From Streptomyces flavofungini (lineage in GTDB: Bacteria; Actinomycetota; Actinomycetes; Streptomycetales; Streptomycetaceae), in the NCBI RefSeq assembly GCF_030388665.1, contig NZ_CP128846.1, positions 8,218,001 to 8,282,000 of the forward strand: DNA of 64,000 nucleotides, written 5' to 3'. A program made the translations under genes and the position numbers. The notes beneath the pieces are model-generated. The model worked only from the letters and a program-made list of their open reading frames with translations. It did not search any database and had not been told where the DNA came from. Below are positions 1 to 8,573 of this stretch, piece by piece; positions within the stretch are counted from its first letter, which is position 1, and the number at the start of each line of letters is the position of its first letter.

Positions 1-785
1 TCGTCGCCCGCGGCCCGCACCCGCCTGACGGCGTCGTCCCGCTCCCCGGGGCCGGTGAAGAGGCGCTGCGGGTAGAGCCGGTCGGCGTCCGTCGTGGTGA
101 CGAGGCCGTGTGCGGCGAGGCTCTGGGCGATGCGGTCGTAGGGGACGGTCCGCAGCACGAACGCGTCGACCCACAGGGGCAGGCGGGCGGCGTCCAGCAG
201 GGCGTCGAAGGTGTGGTGCGTGACATAGCCGATGCCGCCGGTGACGGTGATCAGGCCGACGCCCGCCATGGCCCGCGCGAGGCCCCGGCTGGGCGGCACG
301 CGCTCCAGGTTCTCCGCGTACGCCTCGTCGAGGAGGCCGACGGCGAGTGCGTAGGCGGTGGCGTGGGCGGCGCTGTCGACGCCGACCACGCGGACCGCGT
401 CCGGGCGGCGCCGAGCCGCGTAGAACTCCTTGTCCAGGTCGATGAGTTCGCTGGTGGTCAGGTCCGTGGTGGCCTCCCCGGCGTAGTGCGCGTACAGGTC
501 GGCGAGCGTCAGGTCATGGTTGAGCAGTGCGGCGTTCAGGCCGTAGGAGCAGCACAGGTCGAGCACCGTGGGGTCGCCGTCGGGTCCTGACGACGCGGCG
601 CGCCGCGCGGCGAGCGTGCGGCGGAAGACGCCCTGCGCGTGGTGCGGGATCTCGTAGTCGTACGGAGCGAGGCGGCGGAAGTACGCCCGTGGGTCGGGCC
701 GGTCGTAGATGTCGTCGAACCGGGTCTTGCCCGCCATGGCGTCGGCCGTGGGGTCCTCGGGGCGGGACTGGCCGCGTGCGCCCAT
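1..785 (-). CDS. Class I SAM-dependent methyltransferase-like protein, 3' end cut by window edge
   Basis: The reading frame starts with ATG at 785-783 and stays open to base 1, so the C-terminus lies outside the window. About 261 residues are visible. Near residue 74 there is a nucleotide-fold start, VLDLCCSYGLNAALL, which resembles motif I of class I methyltransferases (VLDLGCGxG) with Cys in place of Gly. An acidic segment VVGVDSAAHA about 50 residues later fits motif II. Substrate is unknown. It is divergent from the methyltransferase at 913, with about 127 bp between them. The fold is fairly clear from these motifs; activity is inferred. Confidence 0.7.
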   Translation of the reverse strand, partial: MGARGQSRPEDPTADAMAGKTRFDDIYDRPDPRAYFRRLAPYDYEIPHHAQGVFRRTLAARRAASSGPDGDPTVLDLCCSYGLNAALLNHDLTLADLYAHYAGEATTDLTTSELIDLDKEFYAARRRPDAVRVVGVDSAAHATAYALAVGLLDEAYAENLERVPPSRGLARAMAGVGLITVTGGIGYVTHHTFDALLDAARLPLWVDAFVLRTVPYDRIAQSLAAHGLVTTTDADRLYPQRLFTGPGERDDAVRRVRAAGD

Positions 786-912
786 GGTGCACCTCCGTGA
801 CGTGGGTCCGGGTGTGTGGCAGCCGAAGCTCTACCCGAAGGTTCGACGGGCCCGGAAGGCCGCGAGGCGGTTCCCGGCCACACCGCTCATCGACCGCGCC
901 GCTGACTAAGCT

Positions 913-1662
913 GTGCCGGTGTTCACCTCCCAGGGCCCCTCGCTGCGCGAACTGGCCGTCCAGGCGCTGTCCTCCACCGAGCACGGCTACGACCTGCTGG
1001 CTCCCAAGTTCGATCACACGCCCTTCCGTACGCCCGAGCGCATCCTCGACGCGTGTGCCGAGGCGCTGCGTCCGCTCGGCCCGTTCGCCGCGGGACTCGA
1101 CGTGTGCTGCGGCACCGGGGCCGGGGTGGAGCTCCTGCGGCCGCTGTGCAGGGAGCACGTGACCGGGGTCGACTTCAGCGCCGGGATGCTGGCGCGGGCG
1201 CGTGCCGCGCTCGGCGCGCAGGACGAGCCGGGCGCCACCGGTCCCGGGGTGCACTGGGTGCGGGCCGACGCCCGCGCGCTGCCCTTCGTCGAAGGGTTCG
1301 ACGTGGCCGTGAGCTTCGGGGCGTTCGGGCACTTCCTGCCCGTCGAGCGCCCGGGGCTGTTCGCCCAGGTGCACCGGGCGCTGCGCCCCGGCGGCCTGTT
1401 CGCTTTCCCCATCGGCGCGCCACAGCCACTCACGTCACCATGGTACTGGGGCATGCTCGGCTTCGACCTGGCGATGCGGGCCCGCAACGCGCTGCGGCAG
1501 CCGCCCTTCGTCATGTACTACCGCACGTTCCCGCTGCCGGGGGTGCGGGCCGACCTGGAGGGCGCCGGGTTCACGGTGGGACTGCGGCCGCTGGAGGAGT
1601 TCGGCCGCAGGGACGACGGGAGCCCGCGCTGGCGGATGGTGGTGGCGCGCAAGGCGGCGTGA
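913..1662 (+). CDS. Class I SAM-dependent methyltransferase
   Basis: A protein of 249 residues with the SAM-binding motif LDVCCGTGAGVELL near residue 55, followed by VTGVDFSAGMLARAR (motif II acidic residue) and a post-motif region FDVAVSFGAFGHFLP. This is the methyltransferase domain 11/25 pattern. The substrate cannot be read from the sequence. GTG at 913 is chosen; a second GTG lies at 919. No Shine-Dalgarno sequence precedes it, and a TAAGCT-like -10 element sits directly upstream near 907, so the mRNA may be leaderless. The pair with the divergent methyltransferase at 1-785 may share a control region. Confidence 0.85.
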   Translation: MPVFTSQGPSLRELAVQALSSTEHGYDLLAPKFDHTPFRTPERILDACAEALRPLGPFAAGLDVCCGTGAGVELLRPLCREHVTGVDFSAGMLARARAALGAQDEPGATGPGVHWVRADARALPFVEGFDVAVSFGAFGHFLPVERPGLFAQVHRALRPGGLFAFPIGAPQPLTSPWYWGMLGFDLAMRARNALRQPPFVMYYRTFPLPGVRADLEGAGFTVGLRPLEEFGRRDDGSPRWRMVVARKAA

Positions 1663-1732
1663 GCGGCGGGCGGGCGGCCTTGCCGCGGTCGGCGCTCGCG
1701 GGTGGCCGGCCGGCCCCCTGCCCGGGCCGGGG

Positions 1733-2683
1733 TCAGCGGGGCGTGCTGCTGAACGCCCGCCGGTAGGCCTGCGGGCTGACCCCCGCGACCCGCTTGAAGC
1801 GGTCGCGGAACGCGGTCGGTGAGCCGAAACCGACCTGCGCGGCGATCCGCTCCACCGGGTGCTCCGTGGTCTCCAGGAGGTGCTGGGCCTGGCGGACCCG
1901 CGCCCGGTGCAGCCACTGCAGCGGCGTCGTGCCGGTCTGTTCGCGGAACCGGCGCAGCAGCGTGCGGCTGCTCAGGCCCGCGTGCGCGGCGATGTCGTCC
2001 AGGGTGAGGTCGCGTGCCGCGTTCTCGTCCAGCCAGCGCAGCAGTGGTTCGAGGGCGCGGCCGCGGGGTGTCGCCGGGGGCTGGTTGACGATGAACTGGG
2101 CCTGGCCGCCCTCCCGTTCGAGCGCCATCACCGAGAGGCGCGCGGCGTCCGCGGCGACCGCGGAGCCGTAGTCGCGGCGCACCATGTGCAGGCTCAGGTC
2201 CATCCCGGCGGCCGCGCCCGCGGACGTGAGGATCTGGCCGTTGTCGACGTACAGCACGTCCGGGTCGACGTCGATGTCCGGGAAGGCGGCGGCGAGTCGG
2301 TCCGCCGCGAACCAGTGGGTGGTGGCCCGCAGTCCGTCGAGCAGCCCCGCCTGCGCGAGGACGAACGTGCCCACGCAGACGGACGCGATCCGGGTGCCCG
2401 CGTCGCGCGCCTCGCGCAGCGCCGCCAGGGTCTTCTCCGGAACCGGCGCGGACGGGTCGTGCGTGCCCGGTACGACGATGGTGTCCGCGTCCGCGAGGCC
2501 GCTCAGGTCGTGGTGCGCCCGCAGCGAGAACGCGCCCGCGTCGACCTCCGGCTCGGCCGCGCACACCCGCACCCGGTAGGCCTGCCGCCCATCGGGCAGC
2601 CGGGTCCGGCTGAACACGTCCAGGGGCATCGCCAGGTCGGAGGGGATGACGTCATCGAGGGCGAGGAAGGCGACGGTGTGCAT
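1733..2683 (-). CDS. GlxA-family transcriptional regulator (DJ-1/PfpI + AraC HTH)
   Basis: A 316-residue protein with two parts. Residues 1-180 form a DJ-1/PfpI-like domain (starts MHTVAFLALDDVIPSDL; nucleophile-elbow region SVCVGTFVLAQAGLLDG). The C-terminal 100 residues are an AraC-type double helix-turn-helix (LTLDDIAAHAGLSSRTLLRRF and a second helix pair PVERIAAQVGFGSPTAFRDRF). The family binds DNA upstream of metabolic genes; the DJ-1 part probably senses a ligand. Start at 2683 is preferred over an upstream in-frame ATG at 2704 because the fold begins at MHTV. It is divergent from the DJ-1/PfpI gene at 2993, its likely target. A second regulator of this type is at 38135-39172. Confidence 0.88.
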   Translation of the reverse strand: MHTVAFLALDDVIPSDLAMPLDVFSRTRLPDGRQAYRVRVCAAEPEVDAGAFSLRAHHDLSGLADADTIVVPGTHDPSAPVPEKTLAALREARDAGTRIASVCVGTFVLAQAGLLDGLRATTHWFAADRLAAAFPDIDVDPDVLYVDNGQILTSAGAAAGMDLSLHMVRRDYGSAVAADAARLSVMALEREGGQAQFIVNQPPATPRGRALEPLLRWLDENAARDLTLDDIAAHAGLSSRTLLRRFREQTGTTPLQWLHRARVRQAQHLLETTEHPVERIAAQVGFGSPTAFRDRFKRVAGVSPQAYRRAFSSTPR

Positions 2684-2992
2684 GGCGGCAACGTACGCCA
2701 CCACCGGACTCCCGCCAAGCGCCGGTCACGGCTGCCGCCGGTTCCCGGTCGCCCGCCTCGCACTCCCAGGAAGGGCGGAAACGGGCGTCGAGCGGGCGTC
2801 GACGTCCTCGTGCGCCCCTGGCGGGATCCCGTTGAAAGCTGTCATTGCGGCCACTGTCGGCGGGGGAGCGGCGCTGACTAGCCTCGACGCCGGGAAAGCA
2901 CGGGAACACCACACGGGTACAGCACGGGACCAGTGCCGCAGCCCCGGCGGGGCCCACCGGACCGTGGCCCCCACCAGGAAACGGAACCTCGT
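2684..2992. other. Divergent intergenic region, GlxA regulator / DJ-1 protein
   Basis: A 309-base gap between two genes read away from each other. Neither strand holds an ORF that looks like a protein. It presumably contains both promoters; a TAGCCT -10-like element sits near 2879-2884, upstream of the rightward gene. No perfect palindrome stood out. Confidence 0.4.
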
Positions 2993-3646
2993 ATGCACGT
3001 TCAAGCAGTCCTCTTCGACGGCTTCGACCCGCTCGACGTCCTCGGTCCGCTGGAGGTCCTGTACGCCGGGGGCATCGCCACGAACGGCGCGATCACCGTC
3101 GAACTGGTCTCGGCGGAGGGCGCCCGCGACGTCCCGAGCGGCTTGGACCTCGTCACCCTCAGGGCGACGGCGCGGCTCGACCCGGAGCGCGACGGCCTGA
3201 TCCTGGTGCCGGGTGCCGCCGGAGCCACCGAGCAGGGCGACCCCGGGGACGACAGCATCCCCTCCCGCCTCGCCCGCACCCAACGCACCTACCTGCCCGC
3301 GCTCCTCTCGGCCGCCATGGACCGCCCCGGCGTGACCATGACGTCCGTGTGCGGCGGCTCCCTGCTCCTCGCGATGTCCGGGCTCCTCAAGGGCAGGCGC
3401 GCCACCGGCCACCACGACGCCCTCGACGCCCTGTGGAGCCTCGGGGCGACCGTGGTGCGGGCCCGGGTCGTCGACGACGGCGACCTGGTCAGCGGCGCCG
3501 GGGTGACGTCGGGCCTCGACCTCGGACTGCACCTCCTGGAGCGGGAGTTCGGGCCGCGCGTGGCACATGCGGTCGAGGAGATGTTCGCGCACGAGCGGCG
3601 CGGGGTGGTGTGGCGCGCGACCGGCATGGAGCCGGCACTCATCTGA
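2993..3646 (+). CDS. DJ-1/PfpI family protein
   Basis: A 217-residue protein that opens MHVQAVLFDGFDPLDVLGPLEVL, the usual N-terminus of stand-alone DJ-1/PfpI proteins. It has the nucleophile elbow SVCGGSLLLAMSGLLKGRRAT, with Cys in the expected position. Relatives include isocyanide hydratases and ligand-binding subunits related to GlxA regulators; the reaction here is not known. It lacks the AraC DNA-binding domain. ATG at 2993 is chosen because the fold begins there, although an earlier in-frame GTG-type start exists. It is divergent from the GlxA regulator and followed after 30 bp by a small membrane protein, so the two may form an operon. Confidence 0.82.
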   Translation: MHVQAVLFDGFDPLDVLGPLEVLYAGGIATNGAITVELVSAEGARDVPSGLDLVTLRATARLDPERDGLILVPGAAGATEQGDPGDDSIPSRLARTQRTYLPALLSAAMDRPGVTMTSVCGGSLLLAMSGLLKGRRATGHHDALDALWSLGATVVRARVVDDGDLVSGAGVTSGLDLGLHLLEREFGPRVAHAVEEMFAHERRGVVWRATGMEPALI

Positions 3647-3676
3647 CCCCGCCCACCCCGAAGCGAAAGCCCTCCC

Positions 3677-4273
3677 ATGACGAAGCTGTTCCTCATCCTC
3701 CACGTCCTCGCGGCCATCCTCGCCGTCGGACCGGTCGCCGTCGCGGCCAGCATGTTCCCCAAGGTCCTGCGCGACGCCCTCGCCGGACCCGGCGACGCGG
3801 CCCCCGTGACGACCCTGCGGACCCTGCACCGCATCTGCCGCGTCTACGCGGGCGCCGCCATCGCCGTGGTGGTCTTCGGCTTCCTGACGGCGAGCAGCAT
3901 GGGCGTGCTCGGCAGCGTCTGGCTGATCACGTCGATCGCGCTGACGTTCGTGGCGGCGGTGATCCTGATCCTGCTGGTGCTGCCGCGCCAGGAGGTGGCG
4001 TTGGAGGCGGTCGCCGGGGCGAAGGCGGTGGCTGCTGGTGCCGGTGCCGGTGCCGGTGCCGGTGAGGGCGACGTTGCGGTGGACGGTGCCCCTGGAGCGG
4101 CTGGCAGTACCGGAGAGGCCGATGGCGCGGGCCCGGGCGACGGCCCCGGTGCGGTGCGGCTCGACGCGCGCACCAGCGCCCAACTCGCCATGTTCACCGG
4201 CGTCTTCAACCTCCTCTGGGCCACCGTCACCGTCCTGATGATCGTGCGGCCGGGCTCCACGACCGGAGGCTGA
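3677..4273 (+). CDS. Small integral membrane protein, DUF2269-like
   Basis: 198 residues with about four hydrophobic segments: residues 5-27 (FLILHVLAAILAVGPVAVAA), 58-75, 80-102 and a last one near 175-192. The order and the N-terminal MTKLFLILHV signature fit the DUF2269 membrane family; no function is established. Between segments 3 and 4 there is an unusual Ala/Gly/Glu-rich loop of about 50 residues that includes a run of GA repeats, coded by tandem GGTGCC units near 4036-4064. This loop looks like an expansion specific to this strain. The gene follows the DJ-1 gene by 30 bp. Confidence 0.7.
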   Translation: MTKLFLILHVLAAILAVGPVAVAASMFPKVLRDALAGPGDAAPVTTLRTLHRICRVYAGAAIAVVVFGFLTASSMGVLGSVWLITSIALTFVAAVILILLVLPRQEVALEAVAGAKAVAAGAGAGAGAGEGDVAVDGAPGAAGSTGEADGAGPGDGPGAVRLDARTSAQLAMFTGVFNLLWATVTVLMIVRPGSTTGG

Positions 4274-4313
4274 CCCCGCACGTGCCCGGGGCCGGGTCGC
4301 CCCCAAGCCCCGC

Positions 4314-5342
4314 TCACGCCAGGAACGCCACCCGGTCCGCCCGCACCGGGTGCGCGAAGCCCTCGCCCGCCGCCCAGCGGGCGACCTCGCTGACCGCGAC
4401 ATCGGTCAGGCGCTGCCACTCGTTGCCCTGCGAGCCCGCGAGGTGCGGGGTGAGCAGAGCGTTCTCGCAGTCCCACAACGGGTGCCCCGGCGGCAGGACT
4501 TCGGGTTCCGTGACGTCGAGCACCGCCCGGATCCGGCCCGCCACCACCGCTTCGGTGAGCGCGTCCTGGTCGACCACGGCCCCGCGCGCGGTGTTGACGA
4601 GCACGCCGTCCGGGCGCAGCGCGGCGAGCTGGCGGCGGCCGACGAGCCCGCGTGTGGCGGGCAGGAGCGGCGTGTGCACGCTCACGATGTCGCTCCGCCG
4701 GAACAGCTCGTCGAGCCCGACGGCCCGCACGCCGAGCGCGGCCGCGTCGGCCCCGTCCACGTACGGATCGTGCAGCAGCACCTCGACGTCGTACGGGCGC
4801 AGCAGCTCGATGACGCGCCGTCCGACGTGGGAGGCGGACAGGATCCCCACGGTGCGGCGGTAGTTGCCGACGGAGCGCGGTGTGGCCAGTGGGTCGTCGC
4901 GGTCGCGCGCGGACTTGAAGGCACGGGCCCGCTCCAGGACGTGCTTGCCGGAGAGGAGGATCATGGCGAGGGTGTACTCGGCGACCGGCAGCGCGTTCGC
5001 GGCGGCCGCCGACGACACCTCGATGCCGCGCTCCCAGCAGGCGGGCGTGAGATGGCCGCGCACGGACCCGGCGGTGTGCACGACGGCCCGCAGCCTCGGC
5101 GCGGCGGCGAGCGCGGCCTCGTCGAGCGGCGGACAGCCCCAGCCGGTGATCAGCACCTCGGCCTGCCCGAGCACGTCCCGGGCCCGTTCGCCGGAGAAGT
5201 CGTCGAGGACGGGCGGGTGCCGGAGCGCGCAGACTCCGGCGAACGCGGCGAGCACCTCGGGCCCGAGCAGCGCGTCGGCGGCGCCGGGCGACATGGCGAG
5301 CGCGGCAGCGGGCCGGCCGGACGCGAGCGGTGGGGTGGGCAT
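4314..5342 (-). CDS. D-isomer-specific 2-hydroxyacid dehydrogenase family protein
   Basis: 342 residues. The NAD-binding Rossmann region reads VGILSASHVGRRVIELL, the GxSxxG variant of the usual GxGxxG, followed by an acidic residue in LLHDPYVDG. The catalytic trio is visible: Arg in VNTARGAVVD, Glu in DVTEPEVLPPGHPLW and His in LTPHLAGSQGNE. Such enzymes reduce 2-keto acids or oxidise D-2-hydroxy acids with NAD(P); the substrate is not known. ATG at 5342 begins the protein-like sequence, although the frame stays open for much further upstream. It is convergent with the membrane gene ending at 4273. Confidence 0.9.
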   Translation of the reverse strand: MPTPPLASGRPAAALAMSPGAADALLGPEVLAAFAGVCALRHPPVLDDFSGERARDVLGQAEVLITGWGCPPLDEAALAAAPRLRAVVHTAGSVRGHLTPACWERGIEVSSAAAANALPVAEYTLAMILLSGKHVLERARAFKSARDRDDPLATPRSVGNYRRTVGILSASHVGRRVIELLRPYDVEVLLHDPYVDGADAAALGVRAVGLDELFRRSDIVSVHTPLLPATRGLVGRRQLAALRPDGVLVNTARGAVVDQDALTEAVVAGRIRAVLDVTEPEVLPPGHPLWDCENALLTPHLAGSQGNEWQRLTDVAVSEVARWAAGEGFAHPVRADRVAFLA

Positions 5343-5591
5343 GGAGGCGGGTCTCCGTCCTTCCGGCGGCGCCGGATCGCGAGGGCGACATCCTTCCGGC
5401 GGCGCCGGATCCGTACGAGTCTCGCCGGGACGCGCCCCTTTCGCACGCGTCGCACCCGCGCCGCGCGCCCTGCCCGCGGGACCGCCTCGGTACGGTCCCC
5501 GGCGCCGGCGGCACGTGTCGTAGGATCGCTCGCGTACCGCATCGCATGGCGGCCTCCTGAAGCACTCGCGACCCGACCGGGAGGTCCCCGC

Positions 5592-6506
5592 ATGTCCGCG
5601 CTCAAGGTACGCCCCTTCCACCGCGACGACCGCGATCAGCTCACCGATCTGGTGAACGGCCACGTGGCCGCCGTCGTACCGGGCGTCTCCGTCTCCGTGA
5701 ACACCGTCCTCGGTCAACTGACGCGCCAACCGGACGAGTTCATCACCGACCCGTGGGTGGCCGAGCGCGTCACGCTCGTCGCCGAGCAGCGCGCGTTCGT
5801 GGTGGCCGCCGCGCACCTGCTGCGCTACCGGGCCGGGGCCGAGGTCGGCCCGGACTACCGCGACCTCGGTGAGATCAACTGGTTCGTCTGCCACCCGGCC
5901 GCGTCCTTCTGGCCGGACTCCGACAAGGCGGCGGACCTGCTCATGAGCGCCTGCCTGGCCCAGCTCGCCCGCTGGGGCGTGCGCGCTCGCGCGGCCGACG
6001 GCGCCCTGCCCGCCCCGGCCGTCTACGGCGTGCCGAGGGCCTGGCCGCACGTCCGCGCCGCGTACGAGCGCGCCGGATTCCGGCACACCGGCCACACCGA
6101 GGCCGTCCTGATCGCCGCCGTGCCCGACCTGCCGCGCACCGAGCCGCCGCTGCCGGGCCTCGCCGTCCGCCGCACCCTCGGCGAGTGCGGCACGCGCCTC
6201 ACCGCGCACGCCGACGGGCGTGACCTCGGCTTCATCGAGGTCGACACCGCCCTCGGCCGCGCCGAGCGCCAGGCCCGCAACGGCTCCCTCGCCGACATCG
6301 GCAACTTCCGCACCGAGCCCGGCCACGGCGTCGAAGGACTGGACGCCTGGCTCCTGGGCGAGGCCGCCGAGTGGCTGCGGCTCGCCGGGGCCGACCGGCT
6401 GCTCGCGTACGAGGCGTCCGACGACGCCGAGGCGCTCGCGCGGATGACGGCCCTCGGCTTCCGCGAGCTGGTCCGGACGGACCGGGGCTGGGAGCACCAG
6501 GCATAG
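5592..6506 (+). CDS. GNAT family N-acetyltransferase
   Basis: 304 residues that begin MSALKVRPFHRDDRDQLTDL, a standard GNAT N-terminus. A second partial GNAT-like half appears after residue 170 (LGFIEVDTALGRAE, then DIGNFRTEP, then EAAEWLRLAGADRLLAYEASDDAEALARMTALGFREL), so this is probably a tandem or double-GNAT protein in which only one half may bind acetyl-CoA. Substrate unknown. ATG at 5592 is preceded by GGGAGG at 5578-5583. Transcription converges on the dioxygenase gene, with a strong hairpin at 6512-6543 between them. Confidence 0.82.
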   Translation: MSALKVRPFHRDDRDQLTDLVNGHVAAVVPGVSVSVNTVLGQLTRQPDEFITDPWVAERVTLVAEQRAFVVAAAHLLRYRAGAEVGPDYRDLGEINWFVCHPAASFWPDSDKAADLLMSACLAQLARWGVRARAADGALPAPAVYGVPRAWPHVRAAYERAGFRHTGHTEAVLIAAVPDLPRTEPPLPGLAVRRTLGECGTRLTAHADGRDLGFIEVDTALGRAERQARNGSLADIGNFRTEPGHGVEGLDAWLLGEAAEWLRLAGADRLLAYEASDDAEALARMTALGFRELVRTDRGWEHQA

Positions 6507-6511
6507 GTGGG

Positions 6512-6543
6512 GGCGGGGGAGCGGCGCCGGGCGCTCCCCCGCC
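6512..6543. terminator. Hairpin between convergent genes
   Basis: Perfect 12-bp inverted repeat: arms 6512-6523 (GGCGGGGGAGCG) and 6532-6543, with an 8-base loop. It lies six bases after the GNAT stop codon at 6506, so it probably ends that transcript, and perhaps also the convergent dioxygenase transcript. No T-run follows, which is common in actinobacteria. Confidence 0.7.
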
Positions 6544-6566
6544 GCCGCTCCCGCCTCCGCATCCCC

Positions 6567-6617
6567 TGCGCGGCCTGGGCCCCTGCGCGGCCTCAGCCCT
6601 TGCGCGGCCTCAGCCGA
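6567..6617. repeat. 17-bp tandem repeat, three copies
   Basis: Units start at 6567, 6584 and 6601 (core TGCGCGGCCTCAGCCC, with one or two differences per copy). The third copy runs into the last codons and stop of the dioxygenase gene, so the array seems to have grown outward from that gene's 3' end. Confidence 0.75.
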
Positions 6618-7413
6618 TCTGCACCGACCGCTTCGAGAGCCCCAGCCACGTGCCCTCGATCACGCTGCGCTGCGTGCCGAGCTCGTCGGCCGCGGCGCCG
6701 AGCGTGACCGCGAGCGGCACGAAGTGCTCCTCGCGGGGGTGCGCGTAGCGGGCGGCCGGGGCCTTGTGCGCGAAGTCGAGCAGCGCGTCGACGTCACCGG
6801 CCGCCAGGGCCCGCCGCCCCCAGTCGTCGAACTCGGCCAGGGGGGAGGGGACTTCGTTCCGGGGGTTGATGGCGCGCAGATTGTGCGTGAAGTGACCGCT
6901 GCCGACGATCAGTACGCCCTCGTCGCGCAAGGGCGCGAGCCTGCGGCCGATGTCCATCAGCCGCCGTGGGTCCAGCGTCGGCAGGGACATCTGGAGCACC
7001 GGGATGTCCGCGTCGGGGTACATCTGCAGGAGCGGCACGTACGCACCGTGGTCCAGGCCGCGCTCGGGCAGGTCCTGCACCGGCGTGCCCGGGGCTCGCA
7101 GCAGTCGCCGGACCTGCTCGGCGAGCTCGGGGGCACCGGGCGCGGCGTACCGGACGCCGTAGTAGTGCTCGGGGAAGCCCCAGAAGTCGTGGACCAACGG
7201 CACCGTGGTCGTCGCGCCGAGCGCGAGCGGGGCCTCCTCCCAGTGCGCGGAGACCATCAGGATCGCCTTCGGACGCGGCAGCTCCGCGCCCCACCGGGCG
7301 AGCTGGCCGGGCCAGACGGCGTCCTCGGCGAGGGTCGGGGCGCCGTGGCTCATGAAGAGCGCGGGCATCCGCGACACCGGGTGGTCCGGGTGGTCCAGGG
7401 GTGCGGTGGTCAT
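6610..7413 (-). CDS. Class III extradiol dioxygenase (4,5-DOPA dioxygenase / YgiD type)
   Basis: 267 residues. Likely metal ligands are seen in FMSHGAPTL near residue 22, VGSGHFTHNLRAINP near 180 and REEHFVPLAVTLGAA near 233; the family also uses the His in LDHGAYVPLLQMYPD. These enzymes open catechol rings using Fe(II) or Zn(II) and are often called DODA or LigB-like. Start ATG is at 7413; the frame upstream is not protein-like. The gene is divergent from a MarR regulator (7538) and two identical-type palindromes lie between them, so it is most likely a MarR target induced by a phenolic or quinone compound. Confidence 0.9.
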   Translation of the reverse strand: MTTAPLDHPDHPVSRMPALFMSHGAPTLAEDAVWPGQLARWGAELPRPKAILMVSAHWEEAPLALGATTTVPLVHDFWGFPEHYYGVRYAAPGAPELAEQVRRLLRAPGTPVQDLPERGLDHGAYVPLLQMYPDADIPVLQMSLPTLDPRRLMDIGRRLAPLRDEGVLIVGSGHFTHNLRAINPRNEVPSPLAEFDDWGRRALAAGDVDALLDFAHKAPAARYAHPREEHFVPLAVTLGAAADELGTQRSVIEGTWLGLSKRSVQIG

Positions 7414-7429
7414 GGTCGGTCGCCTCCGC

Positions 7430-7466
7430 GGCAGTGTGGGCTCGGCAGTGTGGGCTCGGCGGTGTG
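7430..7466. repeat. 14-bp direct repeat in the dioxygenase leader
   Basis: The unit GGCAGTGTGGGCTC occurs twice in a row starting about 7430, followed by a third degenerate copy that runs up to the first MarR-type palindrome. It lies in the 5' leader of the dioxygenase gene, just upstream of its start codon. Confidence 0.6.
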
Positions 7467-7467
7467 G

Positions 7468-7516
7468 TTCAAATTTGAAGGACATGGTCGACGGTACTTG
7501 ATGGTTCGAATTTGAA
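7468..7516. promoter_or_regulatory. Two MarR-type operators
   Basis: Two 12-bp palindromes, TTCAAATTTGAA at 7468-7479 and TTCGAATTTGAA at 7505-7516, are 37 bp apart centre to centre. Both lie in the gap between the dioxygenase (leftward) and marR (rightward). They are strikingly AT-rich for this genome. The second overlaps the area where the marR promoter should be. Symmetry and placement point to binding by the adjacent MarR dimer; the binding itself is inferred. Confidence 0.75.
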
Positions 7517-7537
7517 CAACAGGCGTACGCTGCTCCC

Positions 7538-7996
7538 ATGGGCGACACGAAGTGGCTGAGCGAGGACGAGATGGCCGCCTGGCAGGCCTTCCTGGCGGCG
7601 GGGGCGCTCCTCGACCGGCGCATCGAGGAGCAGCTGAAGGCCGATGCGGGGCTGTCCCACGTCCAGTACGAGGTGCTGGTGCGGCTGTCCGCGGCCGAGG
7701 GCGGCGAACTGCGCATGAGTGAACTCGCCGCCGACGTGCTCACCACCAAGAGCGGCTTGACGTACCAGATCACGCAGATGGAGAAGGCGGGCCTGGTGCG
7801 CCGCCGCTCGTGCCCCGGCGATGTGCGCGGCGTCTACGCCGTCCTCACCGGTGCGGGCCGGGCGCGCCTGGAGGAGGCTGCGCCCGGTCACCTCCGGGTC
7901 GTCCGCGCCCATCTGTTCGACGTCCTCAGCGAAGGCCAGGTCCGGGCCATGAGGGAAGGGCTCCAGGAGGTCGTGCGGGTGCTCGGCGGGGCCTGA
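7538..7996 (+). CDS. MarR family transcriptional regulator
   Basis: 152 residues with the winged-helix pattern of MarR: LSHVQYEVLVRLSAAEGGELRMSELAADVLTTKSGLTYQITQMEKAGLV followed by the wing RRRSCPGDVRGVYAVLTGAGR. The DxRG motif (DVRG) is present. It probably represses both itself and the divergent extradiol dioxygenase through the two palindromes at 7468-7516, releasing them on binding a phenolic ligand. The start ATG at 7538 is only 22 bp from the second palindrome. Confidence 0.92.
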   Translation: MGDTKWLSEDEMAAWQAFLAAGALLDRRIEEQLKADAGLSHVQYEVLVRLSAAEGGELRMSELAADVLTTKSGLTYQITQMEKAGLVRRRSCPGDVRGVYAVLTGAGRARLEEAAPGHLRVVRAHLFDVLSEGQVRAMREGLQEVVRVLGGA

Positions 7997-8015
7997 TTCC
8001 CGGCACGCCTCCTGC

Positions 8016-8573
8016 TCACACGAGTGCTTCGCGCTCGGCGCGGGCCTGCTCGTCCTGGTCCGCGAGGTGCCAGTGCAGATCGCGGACGCCCGGCTCCAGC
8101 GAGAGGCGCGTCACGAGCTGCTCCATGTCCGCGCCCGGGGCGCCGTCGAGGACGACCGCGGCCTCCAGGGCCGTGCTGTCGTCGTCCTCGCCGCGCCGGA
8201 CGCGCAGCCCCGCGAGGCGCGGGTCGGTGCTGCTGAGCAACTGGATGAGCAGCGCCCGGACATGGGCCTCGTCGGGGCGGTCGCAGGTGACGTGGAAGGC
8301 GACCTGGGTGGGGGTGTCGGAGTTGCCCTGCGGGGCCCGGTCGATCAGCCGGCTGGTGGGCCGCAGGGTCAGGTGGACGGCGACGACGGTGGCGGCGCCG
8401 AGCGCGGCGAGGGCCGGTCGGCCGGAGGCCGCGAGGACCCCGACCGCCGCCGAACACCACAGCGTGGCCGCCGTGTTGAGGCCGCGGATGGAGGCGCCCT
8501 CGCGCATGATGACGCCGCCACCGGCTCGCCGACACCCGGTACGCGCTGTGACCCGCGCCAAGCACCGGACCAC
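8016..8573 (-). pseudogene. MgtC/SapB-family protein, N-terminal half missing
   Basis: From about base 8522 leftward the protein matches the second half of MgtC proteins: GGGVIMREGASIRGLNTAATLWCSAAVGVLA, a hydrophobic segment, then a soluble C-terminal domain of about 110 residues. Full MgtC proteins have three or four more membrane segments before GGGVIxREG; here the frame instead starts with about 17 unrelated residues (MVRCLARVTARTGCRRA). The gene therefore seems to have lost its 5' half, right where a short tandem repeat and a broken ABC ATPase begin. A reinitiated short protein from the internal ATG at 8507 is possible. MgtC proteins act in magnesium-limited or acid growth. Confidence 0.65.
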
